DNA from: Bacillota bacterium
GTDB lineage: Bacteria; Bacillota; Negativicutes; Sporomusales; Sporomusaceae
Direction of reading: 5' to 3'
DNA length: 11,784 nucleotides
Assembly: GCA_023443285.1 (NCBI GenBank)
Contig: JAEZVB010000132.1
Location: forward strand, 1 to 11,784
The notes under the pieces are model-generated. The model saw only the letters and a program-made list of their open reading frames with translations, did not search any database and had not been told where the DNA came from. The position numbers and the translations under genes were made by a program. Below, in pieces: positions 1-5,637 of the stretch (within the stretch, counting starts at the first letter, position 1; each line of letters begins with the position of its first letter).

Positions 1-2
1 GG

Positions 3-218
3 CGAGGGTTTACCTTTATCGTTATCCTTTCTTTAGGTCTTGGTATAGGAGCCTTATATGAGATCGGTGAGTTTCTGGGAGATACAATCCTTAAGCCCAG
101 AATACCGAGTCAGCCGAACTTGCTAGATACAGATCTTGATTTAATTGCCGATATGCTGGGTGCGCTATTTGCTGCTGTTCATGTCACAATAGTCAATTAT
201 ATTGGTAGCAAATTGTAA
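3..218 (+). CDS. C-terminal end of a multi-pass membrane protein (possibly DUF2238/YjdF-like), 5' truncated
   Basis: An open frame enters from the left edge and ends at TAA 216-218, leaving 71 residues. The visible part begins with a hydrophobic stretch (about residues 4-19, rich in I, V, L, G), then the motif GALYEIGEF, a polar loop, the acidic motif DTDLDLIADMLGA (residues 42-54) and a second hydrophobic stretch to the end. A membrane helix followed by W/Y-E-x-x-E-F and a D-x-x-x-D-M-x-G helix is reminiscent of small integral membrane proteins of the DUF2238/YjdF kind, but this is recall of a pattern and not a firm assignment. The function is unknown. It converges with the cysteine-repeat peptide gene, with only 11 nt between the two stop codons and no terminator visible between them. 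Confidence 0.6.
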   Translation, partial: RGFTFIVILSLGLGIGALYEIGEFLGDTILKPRIPSQPNLLDTDLDLIADMLGALFAAVHVTIVNYIGSKL

Positions 219-229
219 AAGTCGTAGTG

Positions 230-577
230 CTATAACGGGTTGCATGGACGATGCCCAACAGGCATACACATGCGCGGGTAACAAGTGCGTGGATTGCACT
301 GCCGCGGGAAACATTGGCGTGGGAAGCACTGGCGTGGGAAGCACTGCCGAGGAAAGCACTGCCGAGGAAAACACTGTCGTGGAAAGCACTGCCGAGGCCA
401 GCAAGGTGCCCAAGACGGCTGGCAGCCGATAGGCTTAGTAGGGCTACAAGGGCTCCAGGAGGGGCGACAACCTACAGTAGTAACACGTTCCCCAGACGGT
501 GTCCCTTCAAAATCATCATCCCATTCGTTTATTTCCGGAGTTTCCCACTTAGGGCCTTTGTATTTGTTATCAGACAT
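230..577 (-). CDS. Cysteine-repeat RiPP precursor-like peptide (115 aa)
   Basis: ATG at 577-575, stop TAG at 232-230. The N-terminal 36 residues are polar and acidic, contain no Cys, and carry the motif KWETPEINEW (10-19), like a leader peptide. The rest is a Cys/Pro/Arg/Trp core with 14 cysteines (37, 44, 52, 59, 64, 69, 74, 79, 84, 89, 94, 99, 104, 112). Two CxPSWxPC units (37-44 and 52-59) precede nine tandem pentads (60-104): WPRQC, six FPRQC, NPRTC, YPRMC. Ten cysteines in a row are thus exactly five residues apart. There is no signal peptide or membrane segment. It is translationally coupled to the upstream radical SAM gene (TAATG overlap) and has its own GGAGG site. I infer that it is the substrate of that enzyme, perhaps receiving thioether cross-links as in ranthipeptides/sactipeptides. 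The peptide family is not one I recognise; a metal-binding Cys-repeat protein is the main alternative. Confidence 0.82.
   Translation of the reverse strand: MSDNKYKGPKWETPEINEWDDDFEGTPSGERVTTVGCRPSWSPCSPTKPIGCQPSWAPCWPRQCFPRQCFPRQCFPRQCFPRQCFPRQCFPRQCNPRTCYPRMCMPVGHRPCNPL
266..400 (-). repeat. Nine tandem 15-bp units encoding xPRxC pentads
   Basis: Nine in-frame 15-bp units code, in peptide order, for WPRQC, FPRQC x6, NPRTC and YPRMC. Differences among the six FPRQC units are all synonymous in the minus-strand frame: Phe ttt/ttc, Pro cct/cca/ccg, Arg cgg/cgc/cga, Gln cag/caa, Cys tgc/tgt. The array grew by unit duplication and the amino-acid pattern has since been kept. The end units vary only at the residue after Cys and at the Gln position. 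Confidence 0.9.
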
Positions 578-1863
578 TACGTAACATCCTCCCAGTTTCC
601 TAAATAAGGGTTATAAGAACATTCTGCGGGTGTTGCATACCAATTGTTTTTTGAGTCCAGACCTTGTGCTAAAGGCCGACAATCAGGACAAGCATAGCGA
701 TATTCGCAATCTTTGCATTTGGGAATATAATCTTTCGTTGTTTGCCAACATTCTTTCAGCGGTTGATTAGAAAGTACTGTATGAAGCGATATGTCTATTA
801 TGTTGCCGCAAATCTGGTTGCGGGCGAAAATACAGGGTATGATATCACCGGTAGCGGTTATGGCTAGCCGACCGGCTAAACAGCTGTGGAAATGTTTATT
901 TTTGGAAAAGGACTCCGGGTCGGTAAAAAAAGGTGGCTTGATTGAGCTCTTGGTATAGGCAGTGGGCATGAGCGTATGGTCATCGCCACGACCGGTAGGC
1001 CGGACAACATCAGGGGGAGCGGCTTCTACACCAAGTTTAGTGCAAAGCTTCATGATATTTTCGGCTTCATGTTCGTTCGCTTTCATAATAATCGAGGCAA
1101 TACGGAGAGGGATATTGTTTGCCAAAATTTTTTTTATGGCAGTCATGGTTTTTTCAAAACTGCCGTGATGAAGTGTCACTTTATCATGTGTTGTAGCATT
1201 ATCAGCATAGAGAGTTGTAGCCACGCTGACATTGTACTTTTTGAAAAAATTAATGCAGTCATCATCAATAAGAGTAGCATTAGTAAAAATTTCAACTAAT
1301 TCGTAGTTTTCTTCACATGCTTTGATTACTAATTCCCGCCATCTTGGATACAGCAGTGGCTCGCCGCCGATAAGCTGGATAGTGTGAGCGCCCTCGGCAC
1401 GCGCTTCGCTAATAAGCTCAAGCCAGCGGCTATGAGGAACGCTGCCGGCAGGTACTTCCGGACTGCTGGCCGAATAACAATGTAAGCAGCGGTTGTTGCA
1501 AGTGGAAGTAATTTCTAACCAAACATACTCCAATAGTGGCTGATAACCAGGAAGCACGTGTTTAGGTGTTGCTGTTTGAGCATTACTATAGAAGGTGCCT
1601 AAGCCTTTGGCTGTTAAGGTATCCAAAAAGGCTAAGCAGGGTTTACTATCCTCTAAGGCTACATCCATTAGTTCTTCTATCGCTGTGCTTTGACATGCTT
1701 TTAAGAGATCAACCGCTCCGCGGTTAATAGAATGTACTCGGCCTGATTCTAAGTTATAGATGGCACCTCGCGCGGAACCTTCGACGAGGACACACTCATC
1801 TTTCAGATAATAATACAACTGATCAGCCTCCCTGAGAAAATCCTTTTGTTGTGTCTGATACAT
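577..1863 (-). CDS. Radical SAM/SPASM peptide maturase with N-terminal PqqD-like domain
   Basis: A 428-residue protein predicted to modify the peptide encoded directly after it. Residues about 15-95 resemble the PqqD-like RiPP recognition element (VEGSARGAIYNLESGRVHSI, 27-46). The radical SAM core has C122-x3-C126-x2-C129 for the SAM-binding 4Fe-4S cluster and GGEPL at 166-170. The C-terminal SPASM domain has C328-x10-G-x4-C344, C383-x2-C386-x5-C392-x2-C395 and C415, enough ligands for two auxiliary 4Fe-4S clusters. SPASM enzymes with this layout install thioether, C-C or related cross-links in peptides. The start is uncertain: ATG at 1863 is chosen, TTG at 1872 is in frame, an in-frame TAA lies just upstream, and neither start has a clear Shine-Dalgarno site. 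The stop TAA (579-577) overlaps the peptide ATG by 1 nt. No exporter or protease gene is seen next to it. The enzyme class is secure; the precise chemistry is unknown. Confidence 0.92.
   Translation of the reverse strand: MYQTQQKDFLREADQLYYYLKDECVLVEGSARGAIYNLESGRVHSINRGAVDLLKACQSTAIEELMDVALEDSKPCLAFLDTLTAKGLGTFYSNAQTATPKHVLPGYQPLLEYVWLEITSTCNNRCLHCYSASSPEVPAGSVPHSRWLELISEARAEGAHTIQLIGGEPLLYPRWRELVIKACEENYELVEIFTNATLIDDDCINFFKKYNVSVATTLYADNATTHDKVTLHHGSFEKTMTAIKKILANNIPLRIASIIMKANEHEAENIMKLCTKLGVEAAPPDVVRPTGRGDDHTLMPTAYTKSSIKPPFFTDPESFSKNKHFHSCLAGRLAITATGDIIPCIFARNQICGNIIDISLHTVLSNQPLKECWQTTKDYIPKCKDCEYRYACPDCRPLAQGLDSKNNWYATPAECSYNPYLGNWEDVT
588..592 (-). promoter_or_regulatory. Shine-Dalgarno site of the cysteine-repeat peptide gene
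   Basis: GGAGG on the minus strand, 10 nt before the ATG at 577, lying inside the last codons of the radical SAM gene. It fixes the peptide start and suggests the peptide can be translated more strongly than the enzyme gene, which has no visible site of this kind. Confidence 0.75.
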
Positions 1864-1933
1864 AATATGCAAGCTGGGGAGTATGTGTTAGTTGCTTTGC
1901 TAAAAGCTGAAGCAGCGAAATGCAAAAAGAAGG

Positions 1934-1963
1934 TTGACAAATAATTACGTCTTGGTATATAAT
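1934..1963 (+). promoter_or_regulatory. Consensus sigma-70/sigma-A promoter of tRNA-Gly
   Basis: TTGACA (1934-1939), an 18-nt spacer, and TATAAT (1958-1963). Both hexamers match the consensus perfectly, and the tRNA begins 22 nt after the -10 box, as expected for a strongly expressed stable RNA. Confidence 0.9.
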
Positions 1964-1985
1964 CAAAATCGTTGTTGATCCATGT

Positions 1986-2060
1986 GCGGAAGTAGCTCAG
2001 CGGTAGAGCATCGCCTTGCCAAGGCGAGGGTCGCGAGTTCGAATCTCGTTTTCCGCTCCA
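1986..2060 (+). tRNA. tRNA-Gly (anticodon GCC)
   Basis: A 75-nt cloverleaf with encoded CCA (2058-2060). The acceptor stem GCGGAAG pairs with TTTCCGC (one G-T pair), the D arm is GCTC...GAGC, the anticodon stem is TCGCC/GGCGA around the loop TTGCCAA with anticodon GCC at 2018-2020, and the T arm contains TTCGAAT. The discriminator base is T, usual for bacterial glycine tRNAs. It stands alone with its own promoter and terminator. Confidence 0.97.
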
Positions 2061-2070
2061 TATAAAACAT

Positions 2071-2098
2071 AAACCCAGCATAATATGCTGGGTTTTCT
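2071..2098 (+). terminator. Rho-independent terminator after tRNA-Gly
   Basis: Perfect 11-bp arms AAACCCAGCAT (2071-2081) and ATGCTGGGTTT (2085-2095) around a 3-nt loop, ending in a T run. The A-rich 5' arm could make it work in both directions, which would also limit antisense entry toward the radical SAM gene. Confidence 0.9.
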
Positions 2099-2107
2099 GC
2101 TCATATC

Positions 2108-2136
2108 TTGTCTTTGGTTTTTAAGTGTGGTATGAT
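2108..2136 (+). promoter_or_regulatory. Likely promoter of the tig-clpP-clpX unit
   Basis: TTGTCT (2108-2113), a 17-nt spacer and TATGAT (2131-2136), just after the tRNA terminator. This implies a leader of about 160 nt before tig. The leader holds an imperfect palindrome CATGAAATTCATG (2204-2216) with 6-bp arms and otherwise nothing recognisable. Confidence 0.6.
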
Positions 2137-2301
2137 ATTATGCATGACATTGCTACACTTTGTGGATACTGGCCAAATATTTTGATGGGAAAATCAGGCC
2201 CCCCATGAAATTCATGTCAATAATGGGAATACTGTTGTAAGAAACTATTTTGGCAATATAAGCTGTGTCAGCAGTTAATTTCATAAGGAGGAAATACATA
2301 A

Positions 2302-3588
2302 ATGAAGGTAACAGCGGAAAGAATAGACAATCATAAAACGGTGCTCAATTTTGAAATACCCCAAGCTGAGGTAAGCAAGGCGCTAGAAAAGGCTTACCGT
2401 AAATTAGCTAATCAAGTAAACATTCCTGGTTTTCGTAAAGGTAAGGCTCCCCGAAAAGTTGTAGAAACGCGTATTGGCAAAGAAGCTTTGCTTGACGAGG
2501 CTTTTGAAATCTTGGCTCCAGAGGCATATTCTAAGGCTCTTAAGGAGCAAGAAATTGAGCCGGTAGGTCGCCCTGAGATTGAAGTTGTTACTTTGGCCGA
2601 AGACCAGCCGTTAGTATTTAAAGCAACTGTCATAAAAATGCCTGAAGTTACTTTAGGACAATATAAAGATTTGGCAATAGAAAAGACTGTTGCCGAAATC
2701 ACCGACGCAGATGTTGATGCTGAACTTGAAAAAAATCGTAATCGCAATGCGAAAATGATAGTTGTTGAAGGTGCTGAACTCAAACAAGGTGATTTAGCTA
2801 TTATTGACTTTAAAGGCTTTATAGATGGCACTCCTTTTGAAGGCGGTGAGGGCAAGAGCTATCCGCTAGAAATAGGTTCTGGCAGCTTTATCCCTGGCTT
2901 TGAAGACCAATTGATCGGCGCTAAGTCTGGTGAAGAGCGCGAAGTAACCGTTTCTTTCCCAGCAGACTATTTTGTTGCTGAATTGGCTGGAAAAGAAGCT
3001 AAATTTACCGTTACTATTCACGATGTTAAACGCAAGGAAGTTCCGGAGCTAGACGATGAGTTTGCTAAAGAAACCAGTGATTTTGAGACTCTGGCGGAAT
3101 TAAAAGCCGATATTAAGAATAAGTTAGAACAGGCTGCGATTGCTAAGTCTGAGCATGAATTCCGTACTGCAGTTCTCAAAGCAGCTGTAGACAATTCGCA
3201 AGTTGATGTGCCGGATATAATGATTGAGAATCAAATTAGCAATATGATTCAGGATTTTGATCTCAATTTGCAGCAACGGGGCATGAAACTTGATAAATAT
3301 CTGGAATATACTAAAATGGATATAGCGGCTTTGCGTGCTAACTACCGTGAGTCAGCACTATACAATGTTAAAACTGATCTGGTTTTAGAGGCCATTGTTA
3401 AAGTTGAGAAATTTACTGCAACTCCTGAAGAAATGCAGCAGGAAGTTGCGAATATGGCAGCGAATTATCAGACTACAGTTGAAGAGATTATGAAGGTGAT
3501 TAGTGAAACTAACCGCTTCCAGGCTCTTCAAGATTCAGTGCTTCGTAGGAAAGCTGTCGAATTTATCATCGACAATGTTGCAAAATAA
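2302..3588 (+). CDS. tig: Trigger factor, ribosome-associated chaperone and peptidyl-prolyl isomerase
   Basis: A 428-residue protein, normal length for the family. It docks at the ribosomal exit tunnel and shields nascent chains. The N-terminal ribosome-binding domain carries the signature GFRKGKAP at 43-50. The middle FKBP-type isomerase domain spans roughly 155-245 (GDLAIIDFKGFIDGTPFEGG, then GSGSFIPGFEDQLIG). The C-terminal helical substrate-binding domain runs from about 250 to the end and finishes with the conserved pattern RRKAVEFIIDNVAK. The start is set by AAGGAGG (2285-2291), 10 nt before ATG. It is the first gene of a unit with clpP and clpX, which links folding of new proteins to their degradation. 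No anomalies are seen. Confidence 0.98.
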   Translation: MKVTAERIDNHKTVLNFEIPQAEVSKALEKAYRKLANQVNIPGFRKGKAPRKVVETRIGKEALLDEAFEILAPEAYSKALKEQEIEPVGRPEIEVVTLAEDQPLVFKATVIKMPEVTLGQYKDLAIEKTVAEITDADVDAELEKNRNRNAKMIVVEGAELKQGDLAIIDFKGFIDGTPFEGGEGKSYPLEIGSGSFIPGFEDQLIGAKSGEEREVTVSFPADYFVAELAGKEAKFTVTIHDVKRKEVPELDDEFAKETSDFETLAELKADIKNKLEQAAIAKSEHEFRTAVLKAAVDNSQVDVPDIMIENQISNMIQDFDLNLQQRGMKLDKYLEYTKMDIAALRANYRESALYNVKTDLVLEAIVKVEKFTATPEEMQQEVANMAANYQTTVEEIMKVISETNRFQALQDSVLRRKAVEFIIDNVAK

Positions 3589-3615
3589 TAAATTCTAAGT
3601 TTGAGGTGATTTATA

Positions 3616-4221
3616 ATGCCCTATGTGCCAATTGTTGTAGAGCAGTCTAACCGTGGTGAGCGGGCGTATGATATCTACTCACGACTGTTAAAAGACCGCA
3701 TTGTATTTATTGGTGGACCTATTGATGACAATGTAGCCGATGTGTTTATTGCTCAGTTACTATTTTTGGAATCGGAAGATCCTGATAAGGATATTCATGT
3801 ATACATTAATAGCCCTGGGGGCGTAGTAACTGCTGCTATGGCTATGTATGATACTATGCAATATGTTAAACCCGATGTAACTACCACCTGCATGGGTCAG
3901 GCAGCTAGTGCCGGCGCCCTTCTGCTTACGGCTGGAGCTAAAGGCAAGCGCTACTCACTGCCAAATTCTAGAATTATGATTCATCAACCGCTTGGTGGTG
4001 CGCAAGGTCAAGCTACCGATATTGAAATCCACGCGCGCGAGATTCTTCGTATGCGGGAACACATAAACGGCATCCTTGCTTACCATACTGGACAGCCATT
4101 GGAAAAAATCCAAAATGATACGGAGAGAGACTTCTTCATGTCCAGTGAACAAGCCAAAGAATATGGCCTTATTGATGCAGTCGTGGTACGGGGTGACAGA
4201 CACAAGGAGACTCCCAAGTAG
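3616..4221 (+). CDS. clpP: ATP-dependent Clp protease proteolytic subunit ClpP
   Basis: A 201-residue serine peptidase that forms the two-ring degradation chamber of ClpXP/ClpCP. The catalytic triad is intact at the positions expected from the Bacillus enzyme: Ser98 in MGQAASAG, His123 in MIHQP and Asp172 in NDTERD. The axial N-terminus MPYVPIVVEQ and the handle region with GGAQGQATDIEIHA are typical. The Shine-Dalgarno sequence GAGGTGAT (3603-3610) sits 5 nt before the ATG. It lies 27 nt after tig and 12 nt before clpX, so the three are probably co-transcribed. No CtsR heptad-repeat operator was found upstream, which suggests that the cluster is not under classical CtsR control. Confidence 0.98.
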   Translation: MPYVPIVVEQSNRGERAYDIYSRLLKDRIVFIGGPIDDNVADVFIAQLLFLESEDPDKDIHVYINSPGGVVTAAMAMYDTMQYVKPDVTTTCMGQAASAGALLLTAGAKGKRYSLPNSRIMIHQPLGGAQGQATDIEIHAREILRMREHINGILAYHTGQPLEKIQNDTERDFFMSSEQAKEYGLIDAVVVRGDRHKETPK

Positions 4222-4233
4222 AGAGGTGGTAAT

Positions 4234-5496
4234 ATGTTGAAGTTCGGTGATGACAGGGGTCAACTGAAGTGTTCTTTTTGCGGCAAACTGCAAGAACAAG
4301 TAAAAAAACTTGTTGCTGGGCCGGGAGTCTATATATGTGATGAATGTATTGAGCTTTGTAATGAAATCATTGAAGAAGAACTGAGCGAAGATATAGATGT
4401 TGAACTTAGAGACGTTCCCAAGCCCAAAGAAATAAAAGATATTCTTGATCAATATGTTATTGATCAGGATGAAGCTAAAAAATCACTGGCAGTTGCAGTG
4501 TACAATCACTATAAGCGGATCAATCTTGGGGCAAAAATGGATGATGTGGAATTGCAAAAGTCTAATATCATCATGCTTGGTCCGACAGGTAGTGGGAAAA
4601 CGCTGTTAGCGCAAACCCTGGCTAAGATTCTTAATGTTCCCTTTGCTGTTGCTGATGCTACGTCACTAACAGAGGCCGGATATGTAGGTGAGGATGTAGA
4701 AAACATCCTTCTGAAACTTATTCAGGCTGCCGATTATGATGTGGAAAAAGCCGAAAAGGGTATTGTTTATATCGATGAAATTGATAAGATTGCGCGTAAG
4801 TCGGAAAATCCCTCGATCACCCGCGATGTTTCTGGTGAAGGCGTGCAACAGGCTCTCCTTAAAATTTTGGAGGGCACAGTAGCCAGTGTACCACCACAAG
4901 GTGGACGTAAGCATCCTCATCAGGAGTTTATCCAAATAGACACAACTAATATTCTCTTCATTTGCGGTGGCGCTTTTGACGGTATTGATAAAATTATCGG
5001 TGCCAGGACAGGGAAAAAGTCTATGGGCTTTGGAGCTGAAGTTCGCAGCAAAGAGAAAAAATTAGTTGGTGAGATGCTTAGAAATATTTTACCGGAGGAT
5101 CTCCTCAAGTTTGGTCTTATTCCCGAGTTTGTTGGGAGACTTCCTGTAATTGTTACGCTGGATGCCCTTGACGAAGATGCCCTTGTACGTATCCTAGTCG
5201 AGCCCAAGAATGCGTTGGTTAAACAATATCAGAAGTTCTTGGAAATCGACAATGTTCAGCTTGAATTTAAAGAAGAAGCGCTAAAGGCAATTGCTGCTGA
5301 AGCTTTGAAACGTAACACAGGTGCCAGAGGGCTTAGAGCGATCATTGAAACTATCATGCGCAATGTCATGTATGATATTCCCTCTCGTACCGATATTGCC
5401 AAATGCATTGTTACAAAAGAAGTCATTCTCAACAAAGAAGAACCAATGCTGGTGGCAGTTGAGCGCAAAAACAAGAAAAAAGAAGAATCTGCATAA
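4234..5496 (+). CDS. clpX: ClpX, AAA+ unfoldase of the ClpXP protease
   Basis: A 420-residue ATPase that recognises substrates, unfolds them and feeds them to ClpP. The N-terminal zinc-binding domain has C13-x2-C16 and C35-x2-C38. The AAA+ core shows Walker A GPTGSGKT (116-123), pore loop GYVGED (149-154), Walker B YIDEIDK (179-185), the RKH loop (225-227) and sensor-2 GAR (363-365). The ClpP-docking loop reads MGF (264-266) where many ClpX proteins have IGF or LGF; it is conservative and still compatible with ClpP docking. The tail is Lys/Glu-rich. GAGGTGGT (4223-4230) is the ribosome site. A strong terminator follows directly. Confidence 0.98.
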   Translation: MLKFGDDRGQLKCSFCGKLQEQVKKLVAGPGVYICDECIELCNEIIEEELSEDIDVELRDVPKPKEIKDILDQYVIDQDEAKKSLAVAVYNHYKRINLGAKMDDVELQKSNIIMLGPTGSGKTLLAQTLAKILNVPFAVADATSLTEAGYVGEDVENILLKLIQAADYDVEKAEKGIVYIDEIDKIARKSENPSITRDVSGEGVQQALLKILEGTVASVPPQGGRKHPHQEFIQIDTTNILFICGGAFDGIDKIIGARTGKKSMGFGAEVRSKEKKLVGEMLRNILPEDLLKFGLIPEFVGRLPVIVTLDALDEDALVRILVEPKNALVKQYQKFLEIDNVQLEFKEEALKAIAAEALKRNTGARGLRAIIETIMRNVMYDIPSRTDIAKCIVTKEVILNKEEPMLVAVERKNKKKEESA

Positions 5497-5503
5497 CGCG
5501 ATT

Positions 5504-5530
5504 AAAAGAAGCCGCAAGGCTTCTTTTTTT
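5504..5530 (+). terminator. Rho-independent terminator after clpX
   Basis: Arms AAAAGAAGCC (5504-5513) and GGCTTCTTTT (5518-5527) around a GCAA tetraloop, followed by further T residues. It begins 7 nt after the clpX stop and closes the tig-clpP-clpX unit, so lonB needs its own promoter. Confidence 0.93.
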
Positions 5531-5534
5531 GTAT

Positions 5535-5564
5535 GTAACTTGCCGGGTTTTGCCAGGATAAAAT
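5535..5564 (+). promoter_or_regulatory. Possible forespore (SigF/SigG-like) promoter of lonB
   Basis: GGATAAAAT at 5556-5564 fits the GGnnAnAnT -10 pattern of forespore sigma factors. A degenerate -35 candidate, GTAAC (5535-5539), stands 16 nt upstream; GTATG (5531-5535) is closer to consensus but is 20 nt away, which is too far. Bacillus subtilis lonB is known to be transcribed by SigF. A weak housekeeping alternative is TTGCCA (5573-5578), 16 nt, TAAAGT (5595-5600). Confidence 0.3.
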
Positions 5565-5616
5565 AGTGGTCATTGCCAATACTAAATTCAAAGTTAAAGT
5601 ATCACTAATTTAGCCT

Positions 5617-5626
5617 GGGAAGGGGG
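5617..5626 (+). promoter_or_regulatory. Shine-Dalgarno site that sets the TTG start of lonB
   Basis: GGGAAGGGGG lies 11 nt before TTG 5638-5640. The GTG at 5630 is out of frame, so TTG is the best start. Confidence 0.65.
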
Positions 5627-5637
5627 TTCGTGGAATT

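Noticed and set aside
266..400. CRISPR-like or satellite DNA array
   Set aside because: The units are only 15 bp, contiguous, without spacers, and encode a conserved pentapeptide.
202..607. Several plus-strand open frames through the Cys-repeat array, including one with RGKHC/RGKHW repeats
   Set aside because: They are by-products of a 15-bp in-frame repeat lacking stops. Codon variation is synonymous only in the minus-strand frame, which also has the Shine-Dalgarno site and the coupled start.
1803..2081. Minus-strand open frame of 92 codons
   Set aside because: It runs antisense across the tRNA-Gly gene and its terminator and overlaps the radical SAM start; translated tRNA complements give such false frames.
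2204..2216. Palindrome CATGAAATTCATG in the tig leader as an operator or riboswitch
   Set aside because: The arms are only 6 bp, there is no recognised regulator motif and no supporting secondary structure; chance is likely.
5586..5600. TTCAAAGTTAAAG upstream of lonB as a CtsR operator
   Set aside because: It lacks the direct GGTCAAA heptads with 3-nt spacing that define CtsR sites.
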